The notes below the pieces were generated by a model. That model saw nothing but the letters and a program-made list of their open reading frames with translations, was not told the origin of the DNA and ran no database searches. This document shows positions 9,046 to 17,883 of a stretch of 64,000 bases of DNA, piece after piece. This stretch comes from Comamonas odontotermitis (GTDB lineage: Bacteria > Pseudomonadota > Gammaproteobacteria > Burkholderiales > Burkholderiaceae_C): the NCBI RefSeq assembly GCF_014207855.1, contig NZ_JACHKZ010000006.1, positions 124,001 to 188,000 on the forward strand. Reading direction: 5' to 3'. The position numbers were made by a program, and so were the translations under genes. The stretch's first letter is position 1. The number at the start of each line of letters is the position of its first letter.

Positions 9046-10491
9046 TCAGTGCACCGCGCCATCCTTGCCTTGCCCGGCGCTGCGCTTCTGGGCAGCGCGG
9101 TCGGCATCGGTCAAGGGCTGGGGCAGCAAGGTGGCCACGGTCATCTGGTCGTCGCCAAAGTAGCGCGCCGCCACATCCTGCACCTGCGCAGGGGTCACCG
9201 TCTTGAGCAGGGCGAGCAGGCGGTCGTTGGTGTCAAGCGGCAGGCCCAGCACCCAGTTCGAGCCCAGGTCATTGGCCTGACCGAATACCGAGTCGCGCTC
9301 ATACACGGTCGATGCCTGCCATTGCGTGCGCACACGTGCCAGCTCGGCCTCGCTCACGCCTTCCTTGGCCACGCGCGCCACTTCAGCGCGCAGTGCATCT
9401 TCCACCTCCTTGGCGGTCTTACCCTGCGATGGCACACCGCCCAGCATGAAGGTGGACGGCCCACGCGCCACCACGCTTGCGCCGCTGAAGGCCGCATCGG
9501 CCACACGCGCCGGGCCTTGCGTCAGGCGGCGGTCGAGGCGCGCGCCGTCGTAACCGCTCAGCACCGACGACAGCATCAGCAGCGCCATCGCGTCCTTGTC
9601 GCTTGCCTGGGGCGCGACGATGTTGCGCAGATCGGGCACCTTGAAGCTCATCAGCACATAGGCCTGCTCGGCGGGCGCCTTGAAATCAACCCGGCGCATG
9701 CCTTTTTGCAGTGGCTCGGGGCGGGGCTTGCGCTCTGGCAGCGCCTGCTTGGGGATGCTGCCGTAGTACCTTTCGGCCAACTGGCGCACTTTCTCCACAT
9801 CCACGTCGCCTGCGATCACGACGGCGGCGTTCTCCGGCACATACCAGGCCTTGTGGAAATCACGCGCATCATCGGGCTGCATCGAATCGAGATCACCCAT
9901 CCAACCCACCACGGGGCGGTGGTAGGGCGATGCCTGCCAGGTAGCGGCGTTGAGCTGCTCCATCAGGCTGGAGCGCGGATTGTCATCGGTGCGCATGCGG
10001 CGCTCTTCCTTGATGACTTCGATCTCTTTCTTGAATTCGCTGTCAGGCCACTGGTTATGGGCAAACCGGTCGGATTCGAGGCGCATCACGTCTTCGAGCT
10101 TGCCGGCCGGAATCTGCTGGTAGTAACCGGTGTAGTCGCGGTTGGTGAAGGCATTTTCCTGCCCGCCCAGCGCGGCCACCTTGCGCGAGAAATCTCCCGG
10201 CGGCACTGTGGGCGTGCCCTTGAACATCATGTGCTCCAGCACGTGGGCGAGACCCGAGCGGCCATCCACCTCGTCCATGCTGCCCACGCGCACCCAGACC
10301 ATGTGCACGGCCGTCGGCGCGCGCTTGTCCGGCTGCACGATCAGCGTCATGCCGTTGGAGAGGGTGAACTGCTGCGCACCGGCAGCGTTCTGGGTGATCA
10401 CAGGCGCCGGAGGCGGCGAAGTTGCCAGCGCGAGCGATGCCCCGCTGCCCAAGGAGGCCATCAAGGCCAGCAAAGTGAAGGAACGTTTCAT
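9046..10491 (-). CDS. M16-family zinc peptidase (active partner)
   Basis: 481 residues with an N-terminal signal peptide (SFTLLALMASLGSGASLALA). The inverted zinc motif HVLEH at residues 83-87 (GLAHVLEHMMFKGT) and a downstream ESDR segment supply the metal site of pitrilysin-type peptidases. It is followed 201 bases later by the zinc-less partner, the usual two-gene arrangement for heterodimeric periplasmic M16 peptidases. A much longer frame extends upstream to 11742 but lies antisense to ftsY and is not coding. It is divergent from ftsY with only 28 bases between start codons. Confidence 0.93.
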   Translation of the reverse strand: MKRSFTLLALMASLGSGASLALATSPPPAPVITQNAAGAQQFTLSNGMTLIVQPDKRAPTAVHMVWVRVGSMDEVDGRSGLAHVLEHMMFKGTPTVPPGDFSRKVAALGGQENAFTNRDYTGYYQQIPAGKLEDVMRLESDRFAHNQWPDSEFKKEIEVIKEERRMRTDDNPRSSLMEQLNAATWQASPYHRPVVGWMGDLDSMQPDDARDFHKAWYVPENAAVVIAGDVDVEKVRQLAERYYGSIPKQALPERKPRPEPLQKGMRRVDFKAPAEQAYVLMSFKVPDLRNIVAPQASDKDAMALLMLSSVLSGYDGARLDRRLTQGPARVADAAFSGASVVARGPSTFMLGGVPSQGKTAKEVEDALRAEVARVAKEGVSEAELARVRTQWQASTVYERDSVFGQANDLGSNWVLGLPLDTNDRLLALLKTVTPAQVQDVAARYFGDDQMTVATLLPQPLTDADRAAQKRSAGQGKDGAVH

Positions 10492-10519
10492 AGAATAGGC
10501 TGATTCTACGTAGCCCACA

Positions 10520-11701
10520 ATGTTCAGTTTTTTCAAGAAAAAATCTCCTGCTGCCGACGCAGCACCTGCCACAGCGGACACAGCGCCTGTTGCCGAGCCT
10601 ACCCCGGCCCCCGCGCCTGCACCTGCGGCCCTGCCAGTATCCACCCCCGCTGCCGAACCCGCCAAGCCCGGCTGGCTGCGCAGTGCACTGGGCAGGGGCG
10701 GCAAGGCTGAGGCGCCCACTGCCTTAGAGCAAAATACGCCATCAGCACCCGCCCAGCAAGCTCCAATAGCTCCTATCACTATAGCACCCGAACCCGCAAG
10801 CGACCGCGGCAGCTGGATGACCCGGCTCAAAAGCGGCCTGCGCAAGACGGGTTCGAGCATTGCCACCGTCTTTACCGGCACCAAGATAGACGAGCAGCTG
10901 TACGAGGAGCTGGAAGAGGCCTTGCTGATGGCCGATACCGGTGTCAAAGCCACGCAGCACCTGCTGGACGATCTGAAACAGCGCGTCAAGGACAGCAAGA
11001 CCACCGACCCCGCCGCCGTCAAGGGCCTGCTGGCCGATGCACTGGCCGACTTGCTGGCGCCGCTGGAAAAGCCGCTGGTCATTGGCGAGCACAGCCCCAC
11101 CGTCATCATGGTGGCGGGCGTCAATGGCGCGGGCAAGACCACATCGATCGGCAAACTGACCAAGCACCTGGCCGATGCGGGCCAGAGCGTGCTGCTGGCG
11201 GCGGCCGACACCTTTCGCGCCGCTGCGCGTGAGCAATTGGGCGTCTGGGCCACCCGCAACACGGTCGAAATCATCAGCCAGGAAGGCGGCGACCCGGCAG
11301 CCGTCAGCTTTGACGCGGTGACCGCCGGCAAGGCCCGCAACAAGGATGTGGTGCTGGTAGACACCGCAGGCCGCCTGCCCACGCAGCTGCACCTGATGGA
11401 AGAGCTCAAGAAGATCAAGCGCGTGGTAACCAAGGCCGACGGCACGGCGCCGCACGAGGTGCTGCTGGTGATCGACGGCAATACCGGCCAGAACGCGCTC
11501 AACCAGGTACGGGCGTTTGACGATGCCCTGCAACTGACAGGCCTGATCGTGACCAAGCTCGACGGCACCGCCAAGGGCGGCGTGCTGGCGGCCATTGCGC
11601 AGGAACGCCCCATCCCCGTGTACTTCATCGGCGTGGGCGAGAAGGTCGAAGACCTGGAGACTTTCAGCGCCAAGGAATTTGCCCAGGCCCTGCTGACCTG
11701 A
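10520..11701 (+). CDS. ftsY: signal recognition particle receptor
   Basis: 393 residues. FtsY docks SRP-ribosome complexes at the inner membrane and is a GTPase. The order is an Ala/Pro-rich N-terminal region (about 1-95), the NG domain with P-loop GVNGAGKTTSIGKL, DTFRAAAREQL, DTAGRLPTQLHL, and TKLDGTAKGG near the C-terminus. The N-terminal linker contains a stretch (10726-10785) matching an intergenic repeat family of this window. The 28-bp divergent spacer with the M16 gene means its -35 element must lie inside M16 coding sequence or further away. Confidence 0.97.
   Translation: MFSFFKKKSPAADAAPATADTAPVAEPTPAPAPAPAALPVSTPAAEPAKPGWLRSALGRGGKAEAPTALEQNTPSAPAQQAPIAPITIAPEPASDRGSWMTRLKSGLRKTGSSIATVFTGTKIDEQLYEELEEALLMADTGVKATQHLLDDLKQRVKDSKTTDPAAVKGLLADALADLLAPLEKPLVIGEHSPTVIMVAGVNGAGKTTSIGKLTKHLADAGQSVLLAAADTFRAAAREQLGVWATRNTVEIISQEGGDPAAVSFDAVTAGKARNKDVVLVDTAGRLPTQLHLMEELKKIKRVVTKADGTAPHEVLLVIDGNTGQNALNQVRAFDDALQLTGLIVTKLDGTAKGGVLAAIAQERPIPVYFIGVGEKVEDLETFSAKEFAQALLT
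10726..10785 (+). repeat. copy of the dispersed GCTAT...GGAGCT repeat inside ftsY
   Basis: The reverse strand begins gctatagtgataggagct, then continues with an attgg-like core. This has the same spacing as the intergenic copies at 49233-49292 and 16453-16500. The last 25 bases match the 49-kb copy at 18 positions with no gaps by hand alignment. It is read in frame as the linker segment QNTPSAPAQQAPIAPITIAP. Confidence 0.55.
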
Positions 11702-11726
11702 ACACACGGCAGACACCACCCCGTCC

Positions 11727-11759
11727 AAGCCCCGCACTTCAACTGCGGGGCTTTTTATT
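11727..11759 (+). terminator. rho-independent terminator after ftsY
   Basis: Stem aagccccgca / tgcggggctt with a 7-base loop, followed by a T-rich tail, 25 bases after the ftsY stop. Confidence 0.92.
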
Positions 11760-11790
11760 TACCGCGTGCAAGTCGCAACTGGTGCCGGTG

Positions 11791-11820
11791 CCCAAACCCA
11801 AGCCCAAGCCCAAGCCCAAG
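11791..11820 (+). repeat. five tandem copies of a 6-bp unit
   Basis: One cccaaa followed by four exact cccaag units, head to tail, in non-coding DNA between the ftsY terminator and the metallophosphoesterase gene. The unit is a multiple of three, but no credible frame runs through it. It is a candidate for slipped-strand length variation. Confidence 0.9.
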
Positions 11821-11974
11821 CGCTGCTTGCGAATGTACCGAGGGTGATCCTCGCAGAACTGCATGGTTGGAGTACTGGGTGTCATTGTAATTTCATGCAA
11901 ATTTGCTATTTTTTGCACTTTCTTGGCAAACGCCAATCTGTTCCAAAAAACGATGCCTGCGGGCAGGAGGATGC

Positions 11975-14900
11975 ATGAAATCAAGATGGCAATTACTGTG
12001 TACCGGGGGGCTCTGGGCCATTGCCAGCCTCGGCGGCGCGCAGGCAGCGGCTGTGCTGACCCAGAACTTCGATGCGGCAGCTGTCGACAACACGGTCGGC
12101 TCCACCCCACCCGCAGGCTGGACGGCACGTACCTACTACAGCGATGGATCGGAAGGCCCGGTGGAGGTGACCACCGGCTCGGCCACCTGGCTGGGCTGGA
12201 AATTTCTGAACAAAAGCACCTGGGTTGCCCAGAAAACCACCAACGCCACCACCAAACGCGGTGATTTCGGTTTGGGATCGAATGGCATTGCGCTGATCGA
12301 ATCCGACGGCTTGCGGGCTGCCAAGGTCTACAGCGCGACGCTGGAAACCCCTGCCGTCAACGTGGCCGCTGGCAAAAAGTACCAGCTGAGCTTCAACACC
12401 CACTACCGCCAGGGCCAGGCGCCGCAGACCGCCGACGTGATCGTGAGCTTCGACAAGGGCAGCGCCCAGACTTTTGCCCTGACCTCCGATACGCTGAACC
12501 AAGCCTTCCAAAAAACGCTGACCGTGCCTGCCGATGCGACCACCGCAAAGATCAGCTGGAACTACCGCAGCACCGCCAACAACTGGTACTGGGCCGTGGA
12601 CGATGTGCTGCTGGACGAAGACACCAGCGCACCCCCCGCGCCTTTCGACCCCGCCAAGCTGCCCGATACCACCGCCAAGCCCACGCTGAGTGTTGGCCCC
12701 ACCCTGCAGAACCCCGGCCCAGACCACATGGCAGTGATGCTGGAGACCACCGAACCCGCCCCCACCGTCTGGCTGCGAAGGGCTGGCAGCACAGGCCCAT
12801 ACACACTGGTGCCAGCCGTCAATCCGGTCGGCGATTTTGCCGACAACAGCATCTTTTTTGCCGACCTGAAGGGCCTGCAATCGAACACGCTGTATGAATA
12901 TGCCGTAGTGACCGGCACCAGCGCGGCGCCCAGATTGGCTGGCCCTTTCCAGTTCAAGACCTGGCCCAAGGAAGGCGATGGCGTCACCAGCGCCAAGTTT
13001 GCCGTCGTCTCCGACACCCAAGACGGCCTGGCCAACCGCTTCAAGAACATCACCCAGAGCGTGATCAACAACGACTGCGCAGGCGTTGCCGCGCAATGCG
13101 CCCAGACCGTGGCAGGCTTCATGGTGCCGGGCGATCTGGTCAATTCGGGTGGAACCCGCAGCCACTGGGCCAGCCAGTTCTTCGGCCCGCTCAGCGCCAT
13201 CTCCGCCTATGTGCCGCTGATTCCCGCACCCGGCAACCACGAGTATTTTGCCAACGAGCAGGCCAGCGAAGGCGCCGAGAAAAACTGGGCCAAGACCTAC
13301 CGCAAGTACTTCAACCGCATGCCAGCCAACGGCTCGGCCAAGCACCCGCTGCACTGGTATTCGCTCGACTACCTGGGCATGCGCATCGTGGGCAGCGACT
13401 TCAACCCCGCATCGGCCATGCACAACACCGGCGGCTGGAGCAGCTATGACAACGGCCGCGGCCTGTTCCGCGCCGATTACATGCGCGAGCACCTGGACTG
13501 GTTCACCGGCCTGATGCAGCAGACCCGCCAGGACAGGAAGCCCTACATGGTGCTGCTCAACCACCACCCCTGCCTCAGCGAGAAATGGCGCCAGGGCGAG
13601 GTCATGGCGGCCTGCGATTTCATCTCGCAGATGGAAGACTATGGCCGCAGCACCGGCGCCATCACCGTCAACCTCAACGGCCACGTGCATTTTTATGAAC
13701 GCGGCAACTCGATGGACAGCCGCCACCTGTGGCTGAACGTGGCGTCGGGCAGCGGTAACCTGGAAAGCGCCAGGCAGGACGACGACAGCGACCTTGATGT
13801 CATCGCCAACACCAAGCTCACATTCGGCTACGGCACGCTCGAAGCACGCTTTGGCGGCGCAGCGCCAGAGCTGGCCTGGAAGCGCTACGACCTGGGTGCC
13901 TCGGCCACCAGCACCACCCCCGACGACGCCATCTCCATCACCAGCGAAAAATGGGCCGTGACGCCGCAACTGGCGCAAGCCAGGCTGGGCAAGGTCGATC
14001 CGGCATCGGTCCAGCTGTCCTACAACGCCGCAGGCATTCCAGGTGTGTACGAAGCCCAATGGCAGCTGTCCAAGGACGCGCAGTTTGGCAAGGCGCAGCC
14101 GGTCTACGACGTGTGGGGCAACGACACGCGCCGCGAAAACTGGAGCTATATCAACGGTGTGCGCACCAACACCCAGAACGGCGTGGACATCTCGACCCTG
14201 GCCCTGGGCCAGTTGCTGGCCAACCCCAAGCGCGTGTACCCGAACGTGGGCGCTGCCACCCCGCGCGCCAAGGTCATGACGGCCGTGGTTGCCGGCGGCA
14301 ATAGCCTGCTCGACCGCTGGAGCTGTGCCTACAAATGGGACGACAACGGCGACAACGGGCCGGATCGCCAAGGCGGCCGCCAATGTTTTGCCCGCCTGTT
14401 GCAAGGCGATGGCAGCAAAGGTTCGGCCTTCGACCCCTTTGGAGGCCAAGCCCCAGAGGTGCTGAAGCTGGGCACCGACGAGCGCTGGTACTGGCGCGTT
14501 CGTGTGCGCGATGAACACCTGAACTGGTCAGACTGGAGCGCTGCCGGGTCGTTCGAGCTTGGCAACCCCGCACCGGAGCCCGAGCCGCCGGTCAAGGACC
14601 TGATCAACGTGCAGCTCCCCGGCTCCGCAGGTGGCCAGCCCGCCATCGGTCTGCAAGTACAGGCTCCCGCCACCTGCCAGAGCACCCAGTCCAGCGCCGC
14701 CGCCGTACCCGCAGGCCTGCTGCCCCGCAACCTCCAGGCGGCCACCGGCCTGGTGTCCTTTGCCATTGCTGACTGCAACCAGCAGGGCTTCAGCGCCCAG
14801 GTCAAGCTCACCCTGCCCAAGGACCTGCCTGCCAACAGCCGCGTGATGAAGGTCAGCACTGGCGCAGACGGAAAGCTGGTAGCCACCGACATCACGGGCC

Positions 14901-15148
14901 AGGCGAGCATCGCAGGCAATGCCGTGAGCTACACCATCACCGACGGTGGCGCGCTGGATGAGGATGGCAAGACCAACGGCGCGATCCTCGATCCGGTACT
15001 GGTGGCCACCCCTGCCGCTGTCGATCCTGATCCGAACCCCGGAGCGGGCCAGCCCACGCCCGTACCAGTAGGCAACCCAGTGGCTCTGCTGCTGGCATCT
15101 GCCCTGCTGGCAGGTGCTGCAGGATGGCGCCAGCGCCGCAAGCGCTGA
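11975..15148 (+). CDS. large secreted metallophosphoesterase with C-terminal sorting signal
   Basis: 1057 residues. A signal peptide (LLCTGGLWAIASLGGAQA) leads a lectin-like cleaved-adhesin region (about 25-210), an Fn3-like purple-acid-phosphatase N-domain (about 230-335), then a calcineurin-like phosphoesterase core: VSDTQDG, GDLVNSGG, GNHE at 420-423, LLNHHPC and GHVH at 569-572. An anchor-type domain rich in Val/Thr follows (about 880-1015), and the end PVGNPVALLLASALLAGAAG then WRQRRKR resembles IPTL/PEP-CTERM exosortase signals. CAGGAGG sets the start at 11975; an overlapping ATG at 11971 is out of frame. Likely extracellular phosphate release. Confidence 0.88.
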   Translation: MKSRWQLLCTGGLWAIASLGGAQAAAVLTQNFDAAAVDNTVGSTPPAGWTARTYYSDGSEGPVEVTTGSATWLGWKFLNKSTWVAQKTTNATTKRGDFGLGSNGIALIESDGLRAAKVYSATLETPAVNVAAGKKYQLSFNTHYRQGQAPQTADVIVSFDKGSAQTFALTSDTLNQAFQKTLTVPADATTAKISWNYRSTANNWYWAVDDVLLDEDTSAPPAPFDPAKLPDTTAKPTLSVGPTLQNPGPDHMAVMLETTEPAPTVWLRRAGSTGPYTLVPAVNPVGDFADNSIFFADLKGLQSNTLYEYAVVTGTSAAPRLAGPFQFKTWPKEGDGVTSAKFAVVSDTQDGLANRFKNITQSVINNDCAGVAAQCAQTVAGFMVPGDLVNSGGTRSHWASQFFGPLSAISAYVPLIPAPGNHEYFANEQASEGAEKNWAKTYRKYFNRMPANGSAKHPLHWYSLDYLGMRIVGSDFNPASAMHNTGGWSSYDNGRGLFRADYMREHLDWFTGLMQQTRQDRKPYMVLLNHHPCLSEKWRQGEVMAACDFISQMEDYGRSTGAITVNLNGHVHFYERGNSMDSRHLWLNVASGSGNLESARQDDDSDLDVIANTKLTFGYGTLEARFGGAAPELAWKRYDLGASATSTTPDDAISITSEKWAVTPQLAQARLGKVDPASVQLSYNAAGIPGVYEAQWQLSKDAQFGKAQPVYDVWGNDTRRENWSYINGVRTNTQNGVDISTLALGQLLANPKRVYPNVGAATPRAKVMTAVVAGGNSLLDRWSCAYKWDDNGDNGPDRQGGRQCFARLLQGDGSKGSAFDPFGGQAPEVLKLGTDERWYWRVRVRDEHLNWSDWSAAGSFELGNPAPEPEPPVKDLINVQLPGSAGGQPAIGLQVQAPATCQSTQSSAAAVPAGLLPRNLQAATGLVSFAIADCNQQGFSAQVKLTLPKDLPANSRVMKVSTGADGKLVATDITGQASIAGNAVSYTITDGGALDEDGKTNGAILDPVLVATPAAVDPDPNPGAGQPTPVPVGNPVALLLASALLAGAAGWRQRRKR

Positions 15149-15202
15149 CAGGTGAACGCAGCCTGCGCCCCTGTGCGGGCTGCCACCTTCTGCCCCTGCT
15201 AT

Positions 15203-15230
15203 CGTGGCCCTGATGGGGCCACGTTTTTTT
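15203..15230 (+). terminator. rho-independent terminator after the phosphoesterase gene
   Basis: Stem cgtggccc / gggccacg with a short loop and a run of seven T, 54 bases after the stop. Confidence 0.92.
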
Positions 15231-15285
15231 GCAATCACAATGGCGCACAATCAGCGCCAGCTGCCATCTCCAAGGATCGTTCCCC

Positions 15286-16065
15286 ATGCTGCAAGAAGAC
15301 AGGTTTGCCAGAATCCAATCGCTGCTGAGCGCTGCAGGTCGGCTGAGTACCGAACACTTGATTCAGGACATGCAGGTATCGCGTGAAACTGTCCGGCAGG
15401 ATCTGCTCGCACTGGAATCTATGGGCCTGGTGCGGCGGGTGCATGGCGGCGTAGCCGGTGTCACCCAGCAGGAGCCCCCCTTTGTGCAACGCCAGGCCAT
15501 GCGCGTGGCCGAAAAACGCGCCATTGCCAAGGCAGCCGTCAAGCGGCTGCAGCCCGGGCAGATGGTGTTCATCGACGCAGGCACCACCACGGCCATCCTG
15601 GCCGAAGAGCTGAGCCTGCTCTCTCACCTGGTAGTGGTTACCAATTCGATCACCGTGGCGCTCAAGCTGGCGCCATCCGAGCCCAATGGCGGGCATGGCA
15701 AGGGCAGACGGGTAATTCTGCTGGGCGGCGACACCAACCCGGAAATCCCCAGCACCTATGGTGAAGTCACCCTCAACGAGATACGGCGCTACCGTGCGGA
15801 TGTGGCCATGGTCTCTCCGGTAGGCATCAGTGCGGAGGATGGCGTTACCTTTGCCAACGAGCACGAAGCCAGCCTTGCCACTGCCATGGTCGCCCAGTCA
15901 TCCTCCTTCTGCGTGCTGGCCGACGACAGCAAGATCGGCGTGCGTGGGCGCTATGCCGTAGCCGCCACGCCCGAAACGCAAACCCTGCTAACCAATACAT
16001 CGACACCCAATGCTGCGGCCTTGGCTGCCTTGCGGGCGCAGGGCGTGCAGGTGGTGGAGGTATGA
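15286..16065 (+). CDS. DeoR-family transcriptional regulator
   Basis: 259 residues. N-terminal DeoR winged helix (RFARIQSLLSAAGRLSTEHL, SRETVRQDLLALESMGLVRRVHGG) and a C-terminal sugar-phosphate-sensing domain of the DeoRC type (FIDAGTTTAILAEEL, VVTNSITVALKL, ILLGGD). Members repress sugar or nucleoside catabolic operons and are released by phosphorylated sugars. AAGGA precedes the ATG at 15286. No sugar operon is adjacent, so the target is unknown. It converges on cutA with 4 bases between stops. Confidence 0.93.
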   Translation: MLQEDRFARIQSLLSAAGRLSTEHLIQDMQVSRETVRQDLLALESMGLVRRVHGGVAGVTQQEPPFVQRQAMRVAEKRAIAKAAVKRLQPGQMVFIDAGTTTAILAEELSLLSHLVVVTNSITVALKLAPSEPNGGHGKGRRVILLGGDTNPEIPSTYGEVTLNEIRRYRADVAMVSPVGISAEDGVTFANEHEASLATAMVAQSSSFCVLADDSKIGVRGRYAVAATPETQTLLTNTSTPNAAALAALRAQGVQVVEV

Positions 16066-16069
16066 GCCC

Positions 16070-16417
16070 TTACACCTGCAGCGGCGCCGTCACCTCTGCC
16101 GCAACCCAGGCTGCATAGGCAGGGCTCGCTTGGCTGTCGCCCCACAGCCACTGCGGCAGCTGGTAGGGGTGCAGGGGTTTGAGCAGCTTTTGCAGCGCCA
16201 GCTGCTGCGCCAAGGTGGTTTTCCAGGTGATGCGCCATTCGGCACTGTTCTGCAACTCACCGTTCCACCAGTAGTACGACTGGATCGCCTCCACCTGGGC
16301 GCACGCCGCCAGTCGAGCATGCACTCCAGCGGCTGCCAGTTGCCCAGCAGCGGCTTCGCTGTCCACAGTCGTACACAGCCAGGCAATGGTGGTGGGGTGA
16401 GGGTTTGAAATCTGCAT
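16070..16417 (-). CDS. cutA: CutA family divalent-cation tolerance protein
   Basis: 115 residues. It has the CutA fold signatures: an early strand TIAWLCTTVDSEAAAGQLA, the LAACAQVEAIQSYYWWNGELQ motif and EWRITWKTT. CutA proteins form very stable trimers and are linked to copper tolerance and signalling, with no settled enzyme activity. Oriented away from rpoH. Confidence 0.93.
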   Translation of the reverse strand: MQISNPHPTTIAWLCTTVDSEAAAGQLAAAGVHARLAACAQVEAIQSYYWWNGELQNSAEWRITWKTTLAQQLALQKLLKPLHPYQLPQWLWGDSQASPAYAAWVAAEVTAPLQV

Positions 16418-16452
16418 GGCAGCAATGGTACAAGAAGCGATCAGACCTGATT

Positions 16453-16500
16453 GCTATCAATACAGGAGCTTGTGATGAATAATCCATCAGCTACAACGAA
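16453..16500. repeat. dispersed GCTAT...GGAGCT repeat copy
   Basis: Begins gctatcaatacaggagct, with the same 18-base spacing between GCTAT and GAGCT as copies at 49.2 kb and inside ftsY, and ends near an inverted cagctac. It sits just upstream of cutA in the cutA-rpoH divergent region. Confidence 0.5.
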
Positions 16501-16567
16501 CCTTTTATCGATATTTTTGCTATATGGGGCCACTGTGAGAATTTCCAGTTATTTTGCAGGCTAGGCC

Positions 16568-16596
16568 GGAACTTTCAAGCCACGCGCGCACTCCAA
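16568..16596 (+). promoter_or_regulatory. candidate sigmaE-type promoter upstream of rpoH
   Basis: GGAACTT at 16568-16574, then 16 bases, then CTCCAA at 16591-16596, which resembles the extracytoplasmic sigmaE pattern GGAACTT-N15/16-TCnAA. It is about 290 bases from the rpoH start. The whole 16418-16890 gap holds no gene, only this site, a second similar site, the dispersed repeat and an inverted repeat aggatgg / ccatcct at 16794-16813. Confidence 0.35.
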
Positions 16597-16820
16597 CCTC
16601 CCATGCAAATACATCGCTTACTCCTCACCGGTCAGGCAACACACTGCCTGTGTAAGCCATAACCGACAGGCCAGGCCAGCCATAGGGCTACACATGGCAA
16701 CGGCGCATGGTAAAGAACTATTAAGAACTCCTAAAACCATAGCTTTCTGCGCTTTATACACAAGCGTCAAGCTGATTTTTTCATCGAAATCAAAGGATGG
16801 TCAAATCCATCCTAGCGGCG

Positions 16821-16849
16821 GGAACTCCCACCAAATTCAGGGAATCTCA
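16821..16849 (+). promoter_or_regulatory. second candidate sigmaE-type promoter proximal to rpoH
   Basis: GGAACTC at 16821-16827 and TCTCA at 16845-16849, spacing 17. If used, transcription would start near 16855, leaving an about 35-base leader before the GTG start at 16891. It would place the upstream ATG 16861 too close to the transcript end to be used. Confidence 0.35.
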
Positions 16850-16890
16850 CCGGTGTTACTATGCATCGCATAGACGAAAGGACTTCTAGC

Positions 16891-17838
16891 GTGACAACTC
16901 ATACTGGAGCCGCCATCCCCTCTACCGCATTGGCTCCTGCAAACCCATGGTCGTTGGTACCACCCCTGGGTAATCTGGACGCATACATCTCTGCTGCCAA
17001 CCGCATTCCCATGCTGACTGCAGAGGAAGAACTGAATTACGCCAAAAAGCTCAAGGCCACTGGCGATGTAGATGCCGCGGGCCGTCTGGTGCTGTCGCAC
17101 CTGCGCCTCGTCGTATCCATTGCCCGCCAGTACATGGGTTACGGTCTGCCGCATGGCGATCTGATCCAGGAAGGCAACGTGGGCCTCATGAAAGCCGTCA
17201 AGCGCTTCGACCCCGATCAGGGCGTGCGCCTGGTGAGCTATGCCATGCACTGGATCAAGGCAGAGATCCACGAGTACATCCTGAAGAACTGGCGCATGGT
17301 CAAGGTGGCCACCACCAAGAGCCAGCGCAAGCTGTTCTTCAACCTGCGCTCGATGAAGCAAGGCTTCAAGGCCGACGCCGGCATGGAAGACGGTGTCATG
17401 CACCGCGAAACCCTGTCCGAGAGCGAGATCGACCAAATGGCCGAGCAGCTCAACGTCAAGCGTGAAGACGTGATCGAGATGGAAACCCGCCTGTCGGGTG
17501 GCGACGTGCTGCTGGACCCCAGCCCTTCGGACGATGGCGAACAGGCCTACGGCCCCATCGCCTACCTGGCCGACGCCTCGCATGAGCCCACCGCCATGCT
17601 CGAATCGCGCCAGCGCGATTACCTGGCCACCGATGGCATTCAGGAGGCTTTGGCCACCCTGGACGAGCGCAGCCGCCACATTGTGGAAGAGCGCTGGCTC
17701 AAGGTGAACGACGACGGCTCGGGAGGCATGACGCTGCACGACCTCGCTGCCGTCTACGGGGTGAGCGCAGAACGTATCCGCCAGATCGAATCGGCCGCCA
17801 TGAAGAAAATGCGCAAGGCCCTGGCCGAATACGCATAA
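16891..17838 (+). CDS. rpoH: heat-shock sigma factor sigma32
   Basis: 315 residues from the GTG start. Region 2 is visible in LVLSHLRLVVSIARQYMGYG, LPHGDLIQEGNVGLMKAVKRF and the RpoH-box region QRKLFFNLRSMKQGF; region 4.2 is LHDLAAVYGVSAERIRQIESAAMKKMR. GTG 16891 was preferred over ATG 16861 because GAAAGGA lies 8 bases before it and the protein then starts like other family members. It directs chaperone and protease transcription on heat stress. Confidence in the gene is very high, in the start moderate. Confidence 0.93.
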   Translation: MTTHTGAAIPSTALAPANPWSLVPPLGNLDAYISAANRIPMLTAEEELNYAKKLKATGDVDAAGRLVLSHLRLVVSIARQYMGYGLPHGDLIQEGNVGLMKAVKRFDPDQGVRLVSYAMHWIKAEIHEYILKNWRMVKVATTKSQRKLFFNLRSMKQGFKADAGMEDGVMHRETLSESEIDQMAEQLNVKREDVIEMETRLSGGDVLLDPSPSDDGEQAYGPIAYLADASHEPTAMLESRQRDYLATDGIQEALATLDERSRHIVEERWLKVNDDGSGGMTLHDLAAVYGVSAERIRQIESAAMKKMRKALAEYA

Positions 17839-17883
17839 GCCACAGGCCACGGCGCACAAATGCGCTGCAATTGGCGATAATCG

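Noticed and set aside
7543..10503. Open frame of nearly 1000 codons on the plus strand
   Set aside because: It is antisense to both M16 peptidase genes, has a His/Arg/Gly-rich low-complexity composition typical of shadow frames in GC-rich DNA, and no recognisable domain.
10492..11742. Upstream extension of the M16 peptidase frame
   Set aside because: The extension is Ser-rich, antisense to ftsY, and the signal peptide begins at 10491.
11993..14518. 841-codon frame on the minus strand
   Set aside because: Fully antisense to the metallophosphoesterase, whose signal peptide, motifs and ribosome site are clear. Composition is that of a GC-driven shadow.
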